From assembly GCF_017349355.1 (NCBI RefSeq), contig NZ_JAFMPM010000008.1, positions 310,001-374,000 on the forward strand: DNA of 64,000 bases, given 5' to 3'. Position numbers and translations under genes: made by a program. This stretch comes from Thiothrix fructosivorans. GTDB lineage: Bacteria > Pseudomonadota > Gammaproteobacteria > Thiotrichales > Thiotrichaceae. Below, in pieces: positions 1 through 7,703 of the stretch (the first letter of the stretch is position 1; each line of letters starts with the position of its first letter). A model generated the notes under the pieces. The model was given only the letters and a program-made list of their open reading frames with translations, was not told the DNA's origin and did no database searches.

Positions 1-227
1 GTGATTTGATGGTAACTAATGCTGCATTAGCTTCTATTACGGGTGTTAAAGAGCAGATGGTTACAGAAGATGATTGGGTTTATTGGAACTATAATGTCAC
101 TGTCAAGGCAGGGGCGACTGATGGGGAAGTAGGGGTACAGTTTGCTGATTCCGCATCCATTACGGATTTGGCTGGTAATGAAATTGATTTAGCGGCTATA
201 GAACCTTATTTATTGTTTATTGTTTAA
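1..227 (+). CDS. C-terminal end of an Ig-like domain surface protein (partial)
   Basis: The reading frame is open from the first base of the window, so the gene starts upstream. The visible 75 residues end with AGATDGEVGVQFADSASITDLAGNE, which follows the pattern of the last strands of bacterial Ig-like repeats in large adhesins (alternating T/V strands, then an 'xxDLAGN' turn); only the C-terminal part of one domain is seen. No LPXTG, PEP-CTERM or transmembrane anchor follows the domain; the protein simply ends LLFIV. A strong terminator hairpin lies just after the stop. The exact family and the export route cannot be judged from this fragment. Confidence 0.6.
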   Translation, partial: DLMVTNAALASITGVKEQMVTEDDWVYWNYNVTVKAGATDGEVGVQFADSASITDLAGNEIDLAAIEPYLLFIV

Positions 228-235
228 TACATAAA

Positions 236-264
236 AAGAAACCCTCCACTAGGGAGGGTTTCTT
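236..264. terminator. Bidirectional intrinsic terminator between convergent genes
   Basis: A 12-bp perfect stem (236-247 with 253-264) encloses a 5-base loop. On the minus strand the hairpin is followed by a run of T, so it suits the secreted Ig-like gene that ends at 303. On the plus strand it follows the stop of the first gene by 9 bases. Confidence 0.8.
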
Positions 265-302
265 CACTCATGATAATAATTATCTGAACTTACAACTGAA
301 TG

Positions 303-698
303 TTAAGCAGCACCCGATACTGGTGCTGGTTTCAGGTGGATAGTAACGCGTGCTGATTTTTTACGGGTTTTGCCTCTTGCATCTTTGTATGTGACAGTGT
401 AAGTAAAGCTGTCGGTTTTCTTACCTTTGGCTTTGCTTGGGTTTGGCGTATAAGTGCAAGTACCACCATCACAAACAACAGAACCATACCGTGCTTTACC
501 ACCAGTGTAGCCATCTATAACGGCACTAGGGTCTTTGTCATTTGCTGCAACATCAATATCCACTGCTGTATCAGTAGTGGTTGTGCCAGTATCAGCACGT
601 AATGTAGGCGCTTTAACCGCAGCAGCAAATGCTGCACTGCTCATGACAATGCCAGACAATAGCAAAGCAGTAGTGGATAATTTGAGAAATTTGTTCAT
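303..698 (-). CDS. Small secreted protein with one cadherin-like/Ig-like domain
   Basis: The 131-residue product has a clear signal peptide (MNKFLKLSTTALLLSG.., likely cut after AFA near residue 25) and a mature part of about 105 residues. The mature part resembles one bacterial Ig-like (Big_9/cadherin-like) unit: 'DIDVAANDKDP' near the start, 'GSVVCDGGTCTYTPNP' in the middle, then 'DSFTYTVTYKDARGKTRKKSARVTI'. Two cysteines flank a GG turn and could form a disulphide. The start is supported by GGGAG about 7 bases upstream. The same domain style recurs in the LRR protein at 33157. Two promoters are visible: a sigma-70 type (755-782) and a CRP-type one (854-896). Function is unknown; a matrix or surface role is inferred from the domain and shared regulation. 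Confidence 0.75.
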   Translation of the reverse strand: MNKFLKLSTTALLLSGIVMSSAAFAAAVKAPTLRADTGTTTTDTAVDIDVAANDKDPSAVIDGYTGGKARYGSVVCDGGTCTYTPNPSKAKGKKTDSFTYTVTYKDARGKTRKKSARVTIHLKPAPVSGAA

Positions 699-754
699 GG
701 GTTTTCTCCCTATGGATTAAAAATTGGAACGAATGACGTAATATCGCCACTCTC

Positions 755-782
755 ATTATAAATAATTTTGATTCATGTGCAA
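755..782 (-). promoter_or_regulatory. Sigma-70 type promoter of the small secreted Ig-like gene
   Basis: On the minus strand TTGCAC (777-782) and TATAAT (755-760) are separated by 16 bp, placing the transcript start near 748, about 50 bases before the start codon. Confidence 0.6.
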
Positions 783-853
783 GCAAAATTATTTATTAGT
801 TGATGCCTTTTCTGGTGGTTTTCCCAGAAATTATGTTAATAAGGCACGACATT

Positions 854-896
854 ATTTTATCCTAAGCATTAGGACTTTTCTGTAACAGCCATCACA
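854..896 (-). promoter_or_regulatory. CRP-type class II promoter (site S1)
   Basis: TGTAACAGCCATCACA at 881-896 matches TGTGA-N6-TCACA with one mismatch. TAAAAT (854-859, minus strand) begins 29.5 bp from its centre, as at the five other sites of this kind in the window. The predicted transcript start is near 847, about 149 bases before the small secreted Ig-like gene. Confidence 0.6.
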
Positions 897-914
897 TCTA
901 CTATGATTGCGCTA

Positions 915-2234
915 TTATTTTTTATGTGTTGTTAACGTTTTCAAGAAGATGCCAGCCAAACAGGCAAATATCAAAGGATGTGGAATGGTGTGGAAATTAA
1001 AATCAAAAAAAGCATGTATTAAGGAAAGTAATAACCCCATGCCTGCCCCCACCTGTAACATAAACAAGGGATGCCGTGCATGTTGCCAAAGTCTGTACCA
1101 GCCGTATAAGAATATACCTAGAAAAAATACCAATAGGCTGATGCCAATCGCGCCTGTTTCCAACAATAACTCAAGATAGTCATTATGGGCATGGGCAACA
1201 AAACCTGCCCCCACTTGTTCCATGGGTTGAAATGCCGTATAGACATTACCAAACGTACCGGGACCACTTCCTAACGGAAAAAATTGTTGGATGGCTTCGA
1301 TTTGTTGGGTGAACATCACCCAGCGAGCATCGGCGAGTGGGTCTGCCGCAATAAAGCGATTAATGACCGGAACTAACCCTGTCAAATAGGCTAACGTCAT
1401 AACCAATGCCAAAAATAACACAATAAATAAAGCAGCATGAGTTTTGCGTACCTTACGAGATAGCAGCAATGGTGTGAGCACGATGGCTAGAAACAAGTTG
1501 GGAATACCTGCCCGTGACATGGCAAACATACCACCTAGAAAAATGAGGGTGGCGGCTGCCAGATAAAAAGCCAGTAGGGTTTTATGCCGCCCTTCATCGT
1601 GTTCGCGGCGGTGCGCCATGTGATGTGCCGTTAGCGCAATCACCAACGGTAGCGTAAATTCCATTAAGGTGGAGTAATGGTCACGGTTGTAATAAGACCC
1701 GTGCGCTGAGCCACCTGCCCCGGAATATTGGATTAACCCCCAAGTAGCTTGTAATGCCGCGACCGTGATGAGCAGGCGCACGAGCACATACAGTCTATCC
1801 GTATCTAATGAGATAGTAGCGAGAAATAATACTAATGCAGGCAAGATGCTTAATAGTGTTTGCGCGGTAGCATAAGGGTCAACGGAGAGGCTGTGCCACC
1901 CCATTGGATTGCCTGTTTGTGCCAGCAATGTCGCGACATCCTGATAAAAGTCCCTGCCGGGTAGTGCTAGCCAGACATCGGGGGGAACGGGTATCAAATA
2001 CAAAGCAAACGTTACACTCACATAGGCAATGAAGGCGACCACAATCCCCGGAATGGGCAGTGCTTCACGCCGATGCACGACTAACAGCATGATGCCCAGT
2101 AACAAGCCGATGACTTCTAATAGAAACCAATGCCAGTTAGTTTCTAGCCAAGGGGATGGCAGCAGCAAAATACCCGCACTGGCTAACAATAGCCCTTGCG
2201 CGAGTGTTAGCGGTGTATGTTCGGCATTGCTCAT
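915..2234 (-). CDS. O-antigen ligase/polymerase family membrane protein (Wzy_C domain)
   Basis: The 439-residue protein has about 10-12 hydrophobic segments. Near residue 350 it carries the loop motif AHAHNDYLELLLETGAIG, preceded by GSGPGTFG, which is the hallmark of the Wzy_C/O-antigen ligase family. Members polymerise or ligate undecaprenol-linked glycan on the periplasmic face of the inner membrane. It is the last gene of the export operon and overlaps the preceding gene by 4 bases, so it is probably translationally coupled. Because a second, EpsG-type polymerase lies at 21839, this one could be a ligase or the polymerase of a different polymer; sequence alone does not decide. Confidence 0.85.
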   Translation of the reverse strand: MSNAEHTPLTLAQGLLLASAGILLLPSPWLETNWHWFLLEVIGLLLGIMLLVVHRREALPIPGIVVAFIAYVSVTFALYLIPVPPDVWLALPGRDFYQDVATLLAQTGNPMGWHSLSVDPYATAQTLLSILPALVLFLATISLDTDRLYVLVRLLITVAALQATWGLIQYSGAGGSAHGSYYNRDHYSTLMEFTLPLVIALTAHHMAHRREHDEGRHKTLLAFYLAAATLIFLGGMFAMSRAGIPNLFLAIVLTPLLLSRKVRKTHAALFIVLFLALVMTLAYLTGLVPVINRFIAADPLADARWVMFTQQIEAIQQFFPLGSGPGTFGNVYTAFQPMEQVGAGFVAHAHNDYLELLLETGAIGISLLVFFLGIFLYGWYRLWQHARHPLFMLQVGAGMGLLLSLIHAFFDFNFHTIPHPLIFACLAGIFLKTLTTHKK

Positions 2235-3640
2235 GGTGGCGTTGATCCTTTCACAATGCTGAGGTCATCAAACCAGATTTCCCCTTCAAAAACGTTGTGG
2301 TGGGCATAAGGGCTATCGGTTTCTAAGCGAAGCAATTGTGCTTGGCAACCGGTGGGTACACGTAGGTTGGCCGTAAATTTTTCCCAAACGCCGTTACCCT
2401 TGAAGGCAGCAGATTCGCCCAATACCGGTAGGTCAGGCTTATCCGCACAATGCATCCGCCAGCGCAGTCCTTTACTGGTACGGAGTTGTGCCAACCGATA
2501 ACGTCCTTGTAACGTGTAATCGCCCGCTGGTAATAGCCGGGTTTGCGAGACATGCTGAAACACAACGCTTTTAGTACCTTTTTTGAAAGTGATGTGCAAG
2601 CCCAGTTTGCCGGTCACACCCATGCCACTGGTCTGTTGTACTTTGACCGTTGGGGCGGGTTGGCTGATTTTCCACGTAAAGGCTTGATTGATGTTTTTAG
2701 TATCTTCAAAGCCACCGTCATACAGTTGGGTTTCCGAACCAGCGGGTATGCTTAAGTTATCCGCCCAGACTTGGTAGGCTTTTGACCAATATTTGCTTTT
2801 AATGAGGTGATTAACATAGCTATCTCGCTCAGCCGGAATGGGGGGATGCGCGGAATTAGCGCGAGCCATGTAGTAGCGATGGATCTTATCCGCATCAGGT
2901 TCGTTTGCCAGCAAATAATTGAAGAAAGCAGGCCACCAGACCGGCGGCGAGGCTAAATGCTGAGCAAAGAATTCGGTGAAACGTGGGTCATCCAATGCTG
3001 TGTGAAACAGTGGAAACGTGACTTCGGCAGATTCTGGATTATTGACCAATAACGCTGATCTAGCACGGAAGGATTTGGCATCTTCTTTAGATGCCGACCA
3101 ATAGTCAGCCACGGTTGCTAATGTCGTTAAATAAGTAGGTCGTAAACGGTAACTAATATCCGCTACTGTATCTGCGACGGCTTTATCGGCTGGGCTGATA
3201 GTGGGAAAAGCTTCAGTTGCATCGGTTTCATCTGTGGCTTGATCAGGTTCTGTCGTGCCAGTGTCTTCCGCATCGTATTCCGTCTCATCCAATACCACAC
3301 GATACAGGGCTGGGCGGGCATACAGCTCTAACAACATAAGGGCTGCTTCGCCATTGGCGGGATTATGACGTACTGCATCAAACGCATGGCGGCGGGCATC
3401 ATCAACTTTGCCATCCACGGCTGCTTGTTCTGCCAATGCTAAGTAAGCATTAGGTGGAAAGAGCAACGGAAAATGGGTGGGTGCATGGTAGTTGCCAGGG
3501 TCAAATAATGGGTTATAACCATCACTGTTGCCACCATCGACTGCGTTATACGTGCGTCCGTACCCATCGGCAATGCCTGTGACGGTTAATAAACCGCCAT
3601 AGGCTAGGATTAGGCTACCGATGATCCATTTGGTGATCAT
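2231..3640 (-). CDS. Membrane-anchored TPR-like protein with C-terminal carbohydrate-binding-like domain
   Basis: A single hydrophobic segment at the N terminus (IIGSLILAYGGLLTVTG) is followed by a helical TPR-like stretch (NAYLALAEQAAVDGKVDDAR, then HNPANGEAALMLLELY), an acidic low-complexity linker rich in D, E and T, more helices, and a beta-rich C-terminal domain starting 'LYDGGFEDTKNINQAFTWKI'. The last part looks like a family of carbohydrate-binding modules found at the C terminus of polysaccharide proteins. The start chosen is the ATG at 3640, which has AGGA 9 bases upstream; a TTG at 3658 is also in frame and would overlap wzc by 4 bases. Its place between the Wzc-like kinase and the ligase suggests a structural role in export or polymer length control. 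No precise family was recognised. Confidence 0.7.
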   Translation of the reverse strand: MITKWIIGSLILAYGGLLTVTGIADGYGRTYNAVDGGNSDGYNPLFDPGNYHAPTHFPLLFPPNAYLALAEQAAVDGKVDDARRHAFDAVRHNPANGEAALMLLELYARPALYRVVLDETEYDAEDTGTTEPDQATDETDATEAFPTISPADKAVADTVADISYRLRPTYLTTLATVADYWSASKEDAKSFRARSALLVNNPESAEVTFPLFHTALDDPRFTEFFAQHLASPPVWWPAFFNYLLANEPDADKIHRYYMARANSAHPPIPAERDSYVNHLIKSKYWSKAYQVWADNLSIPAGSETQLYDGGFEDTKNINQAFTWKISQPAPTVKVQQTSGMGVTGKLGLHITFKKGTKSVVFQHVSQTRLLPAGDYTLQGRYRLAQLRTSKGLRWRMHCADKPDLPVLGESAAFKGNGVWEKFTANLRVPTGCQAQLLRLETDSPYAHHNVFEGEIWFDDLSIVKGSTPP

Positions 3641-3654
3641 GCTGCTATTTCCTA

Positions 3655-5940
3655 TCAAGCTGCCGCTTTGCTGATGCGTTTCTTTTCACCCTTATCGCTC
3701 TTGCTGTCTCCACCATAGGTGTAGTGGTATTCATAGCTATAACCGTAACCAGCACCACCCGACTTAACTTTGGTTAAAATTGATCCAATGACATGTGAGC
3801 GTGCATGACGTAGGCGCTGGTAAGCATCCAGCAACGGTTTTTTGCGTGACTGCGCAAAAGTAGCCACTAACAGGGTAGCATTTGCCCAGTTAGACAAAAT
3901 CAAGGCATCCGCCAAGCCCATAATCGGTGGGGAGTCGATGATGATCATGTCATAGTCAACGGGTACGAGCTTCAATAGTTCGCTCATGCGGTCACTGAGC
4001 AGCAATTCGGCTGGATTGGGGGATAGCGGCCCCGCCGTGATAATATCCACATTCGGAATATCGGTGTGACGGATGACTTGCTTGGCTTCTGATTGATAAG
4101 TCAAGAAGTTACTCATGCCCTCGTAGTTATCCAGCTTCAACTTTTGATGCAAAGATGGTTTGCGCAGGTCGCAATCAATCAATAAAACCCGTTTCCCGGA
4201 TTGCGCAAAAGCAGTGGCGGTATTCACGCAAATACTGGATTTGCCTTCACCGGGCATAGAGCTAGTGACATGTAATACTTTCGGTGCCCCTTCACGGGTA
4301 GCAAACAACATACTGGTACGCAGTGAGCGGAACGCTTCACCAATTGCAGAGCGTGGGTCGAGATGTCCCATGAGTGCAGCTTGTTTCTCGTCTTTGGATT
4401 TGGCGCGGGGAATCATACCCAGTACTGGCATTGACAGCAGTTTTTCGAGTGCTTCCTTCGTTTTAATGCGGTCATCAAGGAATTCCAGCATAAAGGCAAT
4501 CACCATGCCGATGAATAAGCCGCCGACCAAACCTAAAGCAAGATTTAGTGTAACGTTAGGTGAGAACTGATTATAGGGTAGAACGGCTTCATCAATCACG
4601 GTGATGTTGTTTTTGTCGATATTGCCTGCTACACCGACTTCCTTAATCCGCTGCAACAAACTTTCGTACATATTGCGGTTAGTTTCAACTTCACGTTCCA
4701 GCGTGTTGTAACCGATGCTTTTATCACGTACATCCAGTAAATCGCCTTTTTGCGTTTCTAACTTTTTGCGCAAAGAATCTTCTTGTTGTTTGGCCGCTAA
4801 GTATTTGGCCTTGAGTGTATCGCGTGCAGAGCCAATTTCTTTGTTGATTTGTTGATTGATAATGCCCATTTGTTGGCTGATTTCAACCATCAGCGGGTAA
4901 TCTGCCTTGTAAACTTGCAGCTTTTCTTGGTAATCAGATTCCAGTTTGGAGTAACGTTCCTTCAAGCTTTGGATATTGGTGCTTTCTGCTATCGCAGCGG
5001 CGGTATCACCTAATTTAGCTTGTTCATAGACGCCTTCTGCAAGGATACGATCTTTCTCTGCCTCGGTGACTGCTTTATCCAAGGCTTCCATGCGCTGTGA
5101 AGATAGGCTGCGTTTATCATCAGTGTTAATGATTTGTTCACGCTTGGCGTAACCGACTAACTTGGATTCTGATTCTTCCAGCTTGCTTTTGGCTTGTGCT
5201 AATTGGTCGTCCAAGAAGGTTTTGGCGTAAGAGGTCGAGTCTACTCGACGTTCTAAATTCAAGCTGATGTATTGCGCAGCAATTTCGTTGGTAATGCGCT
5301 GAGCCAGTTCAGGATCTTTACTGCTGTAACTAACTTTGACTAAGCTGGAGTTTTTGACAGGTTCAACTGCCATGCCTTTCAAAAACTTTTCCTCAACGGG
5401 GTATGCGCCCAAACGTTCCCGTGATGCACCATCCTCTTCCCCACGCATCACCGTTTCGAGCTGTTCTAAAGCGTCGGCAAAGAACGGTTTGGCGAGTTGT
5501 GTTTCTGCTTCCGCATCATTCGGGTACAAATTAAGTTGATCAATGACGCGCCGCGCTAACGAGCGACTTTTGAGTAATTCGTATTGGGTTTGATAGAAAT
5601 CTTTGTCATTAACCGGTCGAGTACTTTGGGCTTCAACGTCATAGTTCAGGACTTTGGCGCTGTTTTCCAAATCAATTTTCAAGGTCACGGTGGAGCGATA
5701 TTGCGGCGGCATCATCAATGTCACAATGGTGACAATGATGAAGATCAGCAGGGCAATTCCCACAATCGTCCATTTATGACGGCGTACAGTGTCCCAGAGC
5801 TGCCGTAGGTCGATTTCATCATCGCCATCATCATCGCCCTTTGGGGGCAAAGTGAGGGCGTTAAATTCATCTTCGCGCAATGCCAGCTTATGGGGCTTTT
5901 GCGCCAGCGCAATCGGATAGGGTGGTTTCATGTTTGACAT
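3655..5940 (-). CDS. Polysaccharide co-polymerase / BY-type tyrosine autokinase (Wzc/ExoP-like)
   Basis: The 761-residue protein has a Wzz-type chain-length domain between two transmembrane segments (about residues 55-78 and 463-485), with a long periplasmic coiled coil between them. A cytoplasmic CpsD/CapB-type kinase follows. It shows Walker A (SSMPGEGKSS), the A' motif (LLIDCDLRKP) and Walker B (DMIIIDSPPI). Near the C terminus a tyrosine cluster (GYGYSYEYHYTY, six Tyr) provides the autophosphorylation tail. In Wzy-dependent systems this protein controls polymer length and export together with Wza, and the phosphatase encoded two genes upstream would reverse its phosphorylation. Confidence 0.93.
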   Translation of the reverse strand: MSNMKPPYPIALAQKPHKLALREDEFNALTLPPKGDDDGDDEIDLRQLWDTVRRHKWTIVGIALLIFIIVTIVTLMMPPQYRSTVTLKIDLENSAKVLNYDVEAQSTRPVNDKDFYQTQYELLKSRSLARRVIDQLNLYPNDAEAETQLAKPFFADALEQLETVMRGEEDGASRERLGAYPVEEKFLKGMAVEPVKNSSLVKVSYSSKDPELAQRITNEIAAQYISLNLERRVDSTSYAKTFLDDQLAQAKSKLEESESKLVGYAKREQIINTDDKRSLSSQRMEALDKAVTEAEKDRILAEGVYEQAKLGDTAAAIAESTNIQSLKERYSKLESDYQEKLQVYKADYPLMVEISQQMGIINQQINKEIGSARDTLKAKYLAAKQQEDSLRKKLETQKGDLLDVRDKSIGYNTLEREVETNRNMYESLLQRIKEVGVAGNIDKNNITVIDEAVLPYNQFSPNVTLNLALGLVGGLFIGMVIAFMLEFLDDRIKTKEALEKLLSMPVLGMIPRAKSKDEKQAALMGHLDPRSAIGEAFRSLRTSMLFATREGAPKVLHVTSSMPGEGKSSICVNTATAFAQSGKRVLLIDCDLRKPSLHQKLKLDNYEGMSNFLTYQSEAKQVIRHTDIPNVDIITAGPLSPNPAELLLSDRMSELLKLVPVDYDMIIIDSPPIMGLADALILSNWANATLLVATFAQSRKKPLLDAYQRLRHARSHVIGSILTKVKSGGAGYGYSYEYHYTYGGDSKSDKGEKKRISKAAA

Positions 5941-5952
5941 AGCAGTATTTCG

Positions 5953-6675
5953 TTAAAAAGGGCTTAAAATATTGGCGATGTTGCTCATGCTGGAAGAGAC
6001 TTCCTTCAGCCAGTAACGGCTATCTGAGCGATGTGCCACAATAATATCGTTATTGCGCAGGTAAGGGTTTTTGGATTGTCCTTTCCTGATCGTATCAATA
6101 TTGAGCTGATAGGCTTTTACTTGGTTGCCTACTTTGCGAAACAGCACGATTTTACTGGGGTCAGCCATGTCATCCAAACCGTTGCCCAATGCCAATGCTT
6201 GAATTAAGTTAACTTGCCCCGCTGTAATTGGGTAAACACCGGGGGTTTTAAATGAACCATCTAACGTAATGTGCTGGCTACTGTATTCTTTAACAAACAC
6301 CGTGACTTGTGGATTTTGTAAGTATTTCTGGCGTAACCGTTCGGCAATGACTTGTTCTGTTTGTACGGGTGTTAAGCCTTCGACTTTAATATTCCCCAAC
6401 AGTGGTAACGAGATGTTGCCATCACTGTCTACCCTTGCTTGACGGGAAAATTCTTCAGCACGGAATACGCTCGTTTCCAGTAAGTCAGCCACGCCAATGC
6501 GGTATTCTTCTGCTTTAGCGGTGTAGTCTAGTTCTGCCGTACTGGCAAACAGCGTTTGCGCATTCGGCATTGTGCCATCACTGCTGCCCATCGGTGAGGT
6601 GCTACAAGCCGGTAGTAATACTGCACATGTAACACTGAGTAATAGGGTAGGAAGGATCGTTGTTTTCATCATCAT
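5953..6675 (-). CDS. Polysaccharide export outer-membrane lipoprotein (Wza-like)
   Basis: The product is a lipoprotein: MMMKTTILPTLLLSVTCAVL followed by the lipobox LPAC. After it come the polysaccharide-export domain (YRIGVADLLETSVFRAEEFS.., then GNISLPLLGNIKVEGLTPVQ) and one SLBB-type domain (TLDGSFKTPGVYPITAG). It would form the outer-membrane export channel for the glycan. The frame stays open to 6738, but that longer start would overlap the phosphatase gene by 53 bases and bury the signal peptide, so the ATG at 6675 was chosen. At about 240 residues it is shorter than E. coli Wza (379 residues) and lacks its C-terminal helix region, like many EpsA-type forms. Confidence 0.88.
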   Translation of the reverse strand: MMMKTTILPTLLLSVTCAVLLPACSTSPMGSSDGTMPNAQTLFASTAELDYTAKAEEYRIGVADLLETSVFRAEEFSRQARVDSDGNISLPLLGNIKVEGLTPVQTEQVIAERLRQKYLQNPQVTVFVKEYSSQHITLDGSFKTPGVYPITAGQVNLIQALALGNGLDDMADPSKIVLFRKVGNQVKAYQLNIDTIRKGQSKNPYLRNNDIIVAHRSDSRYWLKEVSSSMSNIANILSPF

Positions 6676-6685
6676 TTCAATCCGG

Positions 6686-7495
6686 TTAGCCAAATAAGCG
6701 CCGTAGCCACGGCTTTTTCGTTGTGGAGGTGGCAGCAAGCCTTCTCAAGTGAAAGGCAGGTGGCGCGTAAACGTCTTCAGGAGCCAGATCATCTAAAATA
6801 GCTTGTGGGCGGTCACGTACCATACGCCACGCTTCAGCTTCATCGCCGAGAATACGTGCCGTTTCTGCTACCGCATCGGTCAGCACAGGAATGCGTGACT
6901 TTGCCTCATGAGCATCTGAGGCAAGAATATGCACATACCCATCCATCAGGAAGCGTTCGCACCAGTTTTTGGCAGAACGACCAAAATGCCCGGTAACAGA
7001 TCCTGCGGTCAGTTGGATCCACGCGCCTAACTTTGCTGCTTCCAGAAATGTTTCGTAATGCCCGTGCAACCAGTGCAACCGCTCTGGATGGGTAATGACT
7101 GGGACATAACCCGCATTAATAAAGTTCTCGATGTGTTCAAGAAAATTCGGCACGGGGACATGATGCGACGGTTCTAGCAGGAAATAGCGTGAGCCATGCA
7201 GCGTGGGGATTGTACCGTGACGCAGGCCAGAGAGCAGCGTCGGTGTGAATTGCACATCCGCCCCAATGACTAAGGTTAGTGGAATACCCGCCTCATTCAG
7301 TACCGTTTGTAAGGCTTCCATCGCCGGACGGATGGTGGCAGTGGTGTTTTCATATACGTTAGGGTATATGTGGGGTGTGCACGCTAAATGCGTTGTGCCG
7401 TCCGCAACTGCAATACGCGCCATCGCGAGCGATGTTTCCATATCTTGCGAGCCGTCACACAGAGCGGGGAGTATATGGCTATGTAAATCAATCAT
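6686..7495 (-). CDS. CpsB/YwqE-type PHP-family tyrosine-protein phosphatase
   Basis: The protein begins MIDLHSHILPALCDGSQD, the metal-binding HxH signature of PHP-family phosphatases. Further metal ligands follow: 'ACTPHIYP', 'PVITHPERL' and 'ILASDAHEAKSR'. CpsB/YwqE enzymes dephosphorylate the tyrosine cluster of BY-kinases, and the matching kinase is encoded two genes downstream. This is the first gene of the export operon; a CRP-type promoter (7640-7682) lies upstream with a predicted 138-base leader. The 269-residue length is normal for the family. Confidence 0.9.
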   Translation of the reverse strand: MIDLHSHILPALCDGSQDMETSLAMARIAVADGTTHLACTPHIYPNVYENTTATIRPAMEALQTVLNEAGIPLTLVIGADVQFTPTLLSGLRHGTIPTLHGSRYFLLEPSHHVPVPNFLEHIENFINAGYVPVITHPERLHWLHGHYETFLEAAKLGAWIQLTAGSVTGHFGRSAKNWCERFLMDGYVHILASDAHEAKSRIPVLTDAVAETARILGDEAEAWRMVRDRPQAILDDLAPEDVYAPPAFHLRRLAATSTTKKPWLRRLFG

Positions 7496-7639
7496 ATGTC
7501 AGTCTGCCCGTTAACGCATGAGTAAAATAATGAATTGGCAACAAATGTTTATTGTTTATTCGCTAGTATAGTATACAGATTGTTTTCTGTACCCATCTCC
7601 CCTTTTCTAACAAATATTATCAACGTGCCTTAAGTATGC

Positions 7640-7682
7640 AGAATAACGTGGCACGCGGGACAGGGATGTGATGCCAATCACA
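7640..7682 (-). promoter_or_regulatory. CRP-type class II promoter of the export operon (site S2)
   Basis: TGTGATGCCAATCACA at 7667-7682 is a perfect TGTGA-N6-TCACA palindrome. TATTCT (7640-7645, minus strand) sits at the class II spacing. The predicted start is near 7633, 138 bases before the phosphatase gene. Confidence 0.7.
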
Positions 7683-7690
7683 TCCCTGTC
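7659..7690. repeat. 14-bp perfect inverted repeat (extended operator, possible terminator)
   Basis: Arms at 7659-7672 and 7677-7690 pair perfectly around GCCA and contain the whole S2 CRP-type box. It also lies 14 bases after the stop of capD, so in RNA it could act as a terminator hairpin, but no T run follows on the minus strand. Confidence 0.7.
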
Positions 7691-7703
7691 GCTTGATTGA
7701 TAA

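Noticed and set aside
6676-6738. 21-residue N-terminal extension of the Wza-like protein
   Set aside because: It would overlap the phosphatase gene by 53 bases and place the lipoprotein signal internally.
7659-7690. Classical intrinsic terminator of capD
   Set aside because: The stem is perfect but no T run follows on the minus strand, and the palindrome contains a perfect CRP-type box with a -10 at the right distance, so an operator is the better primary reading.
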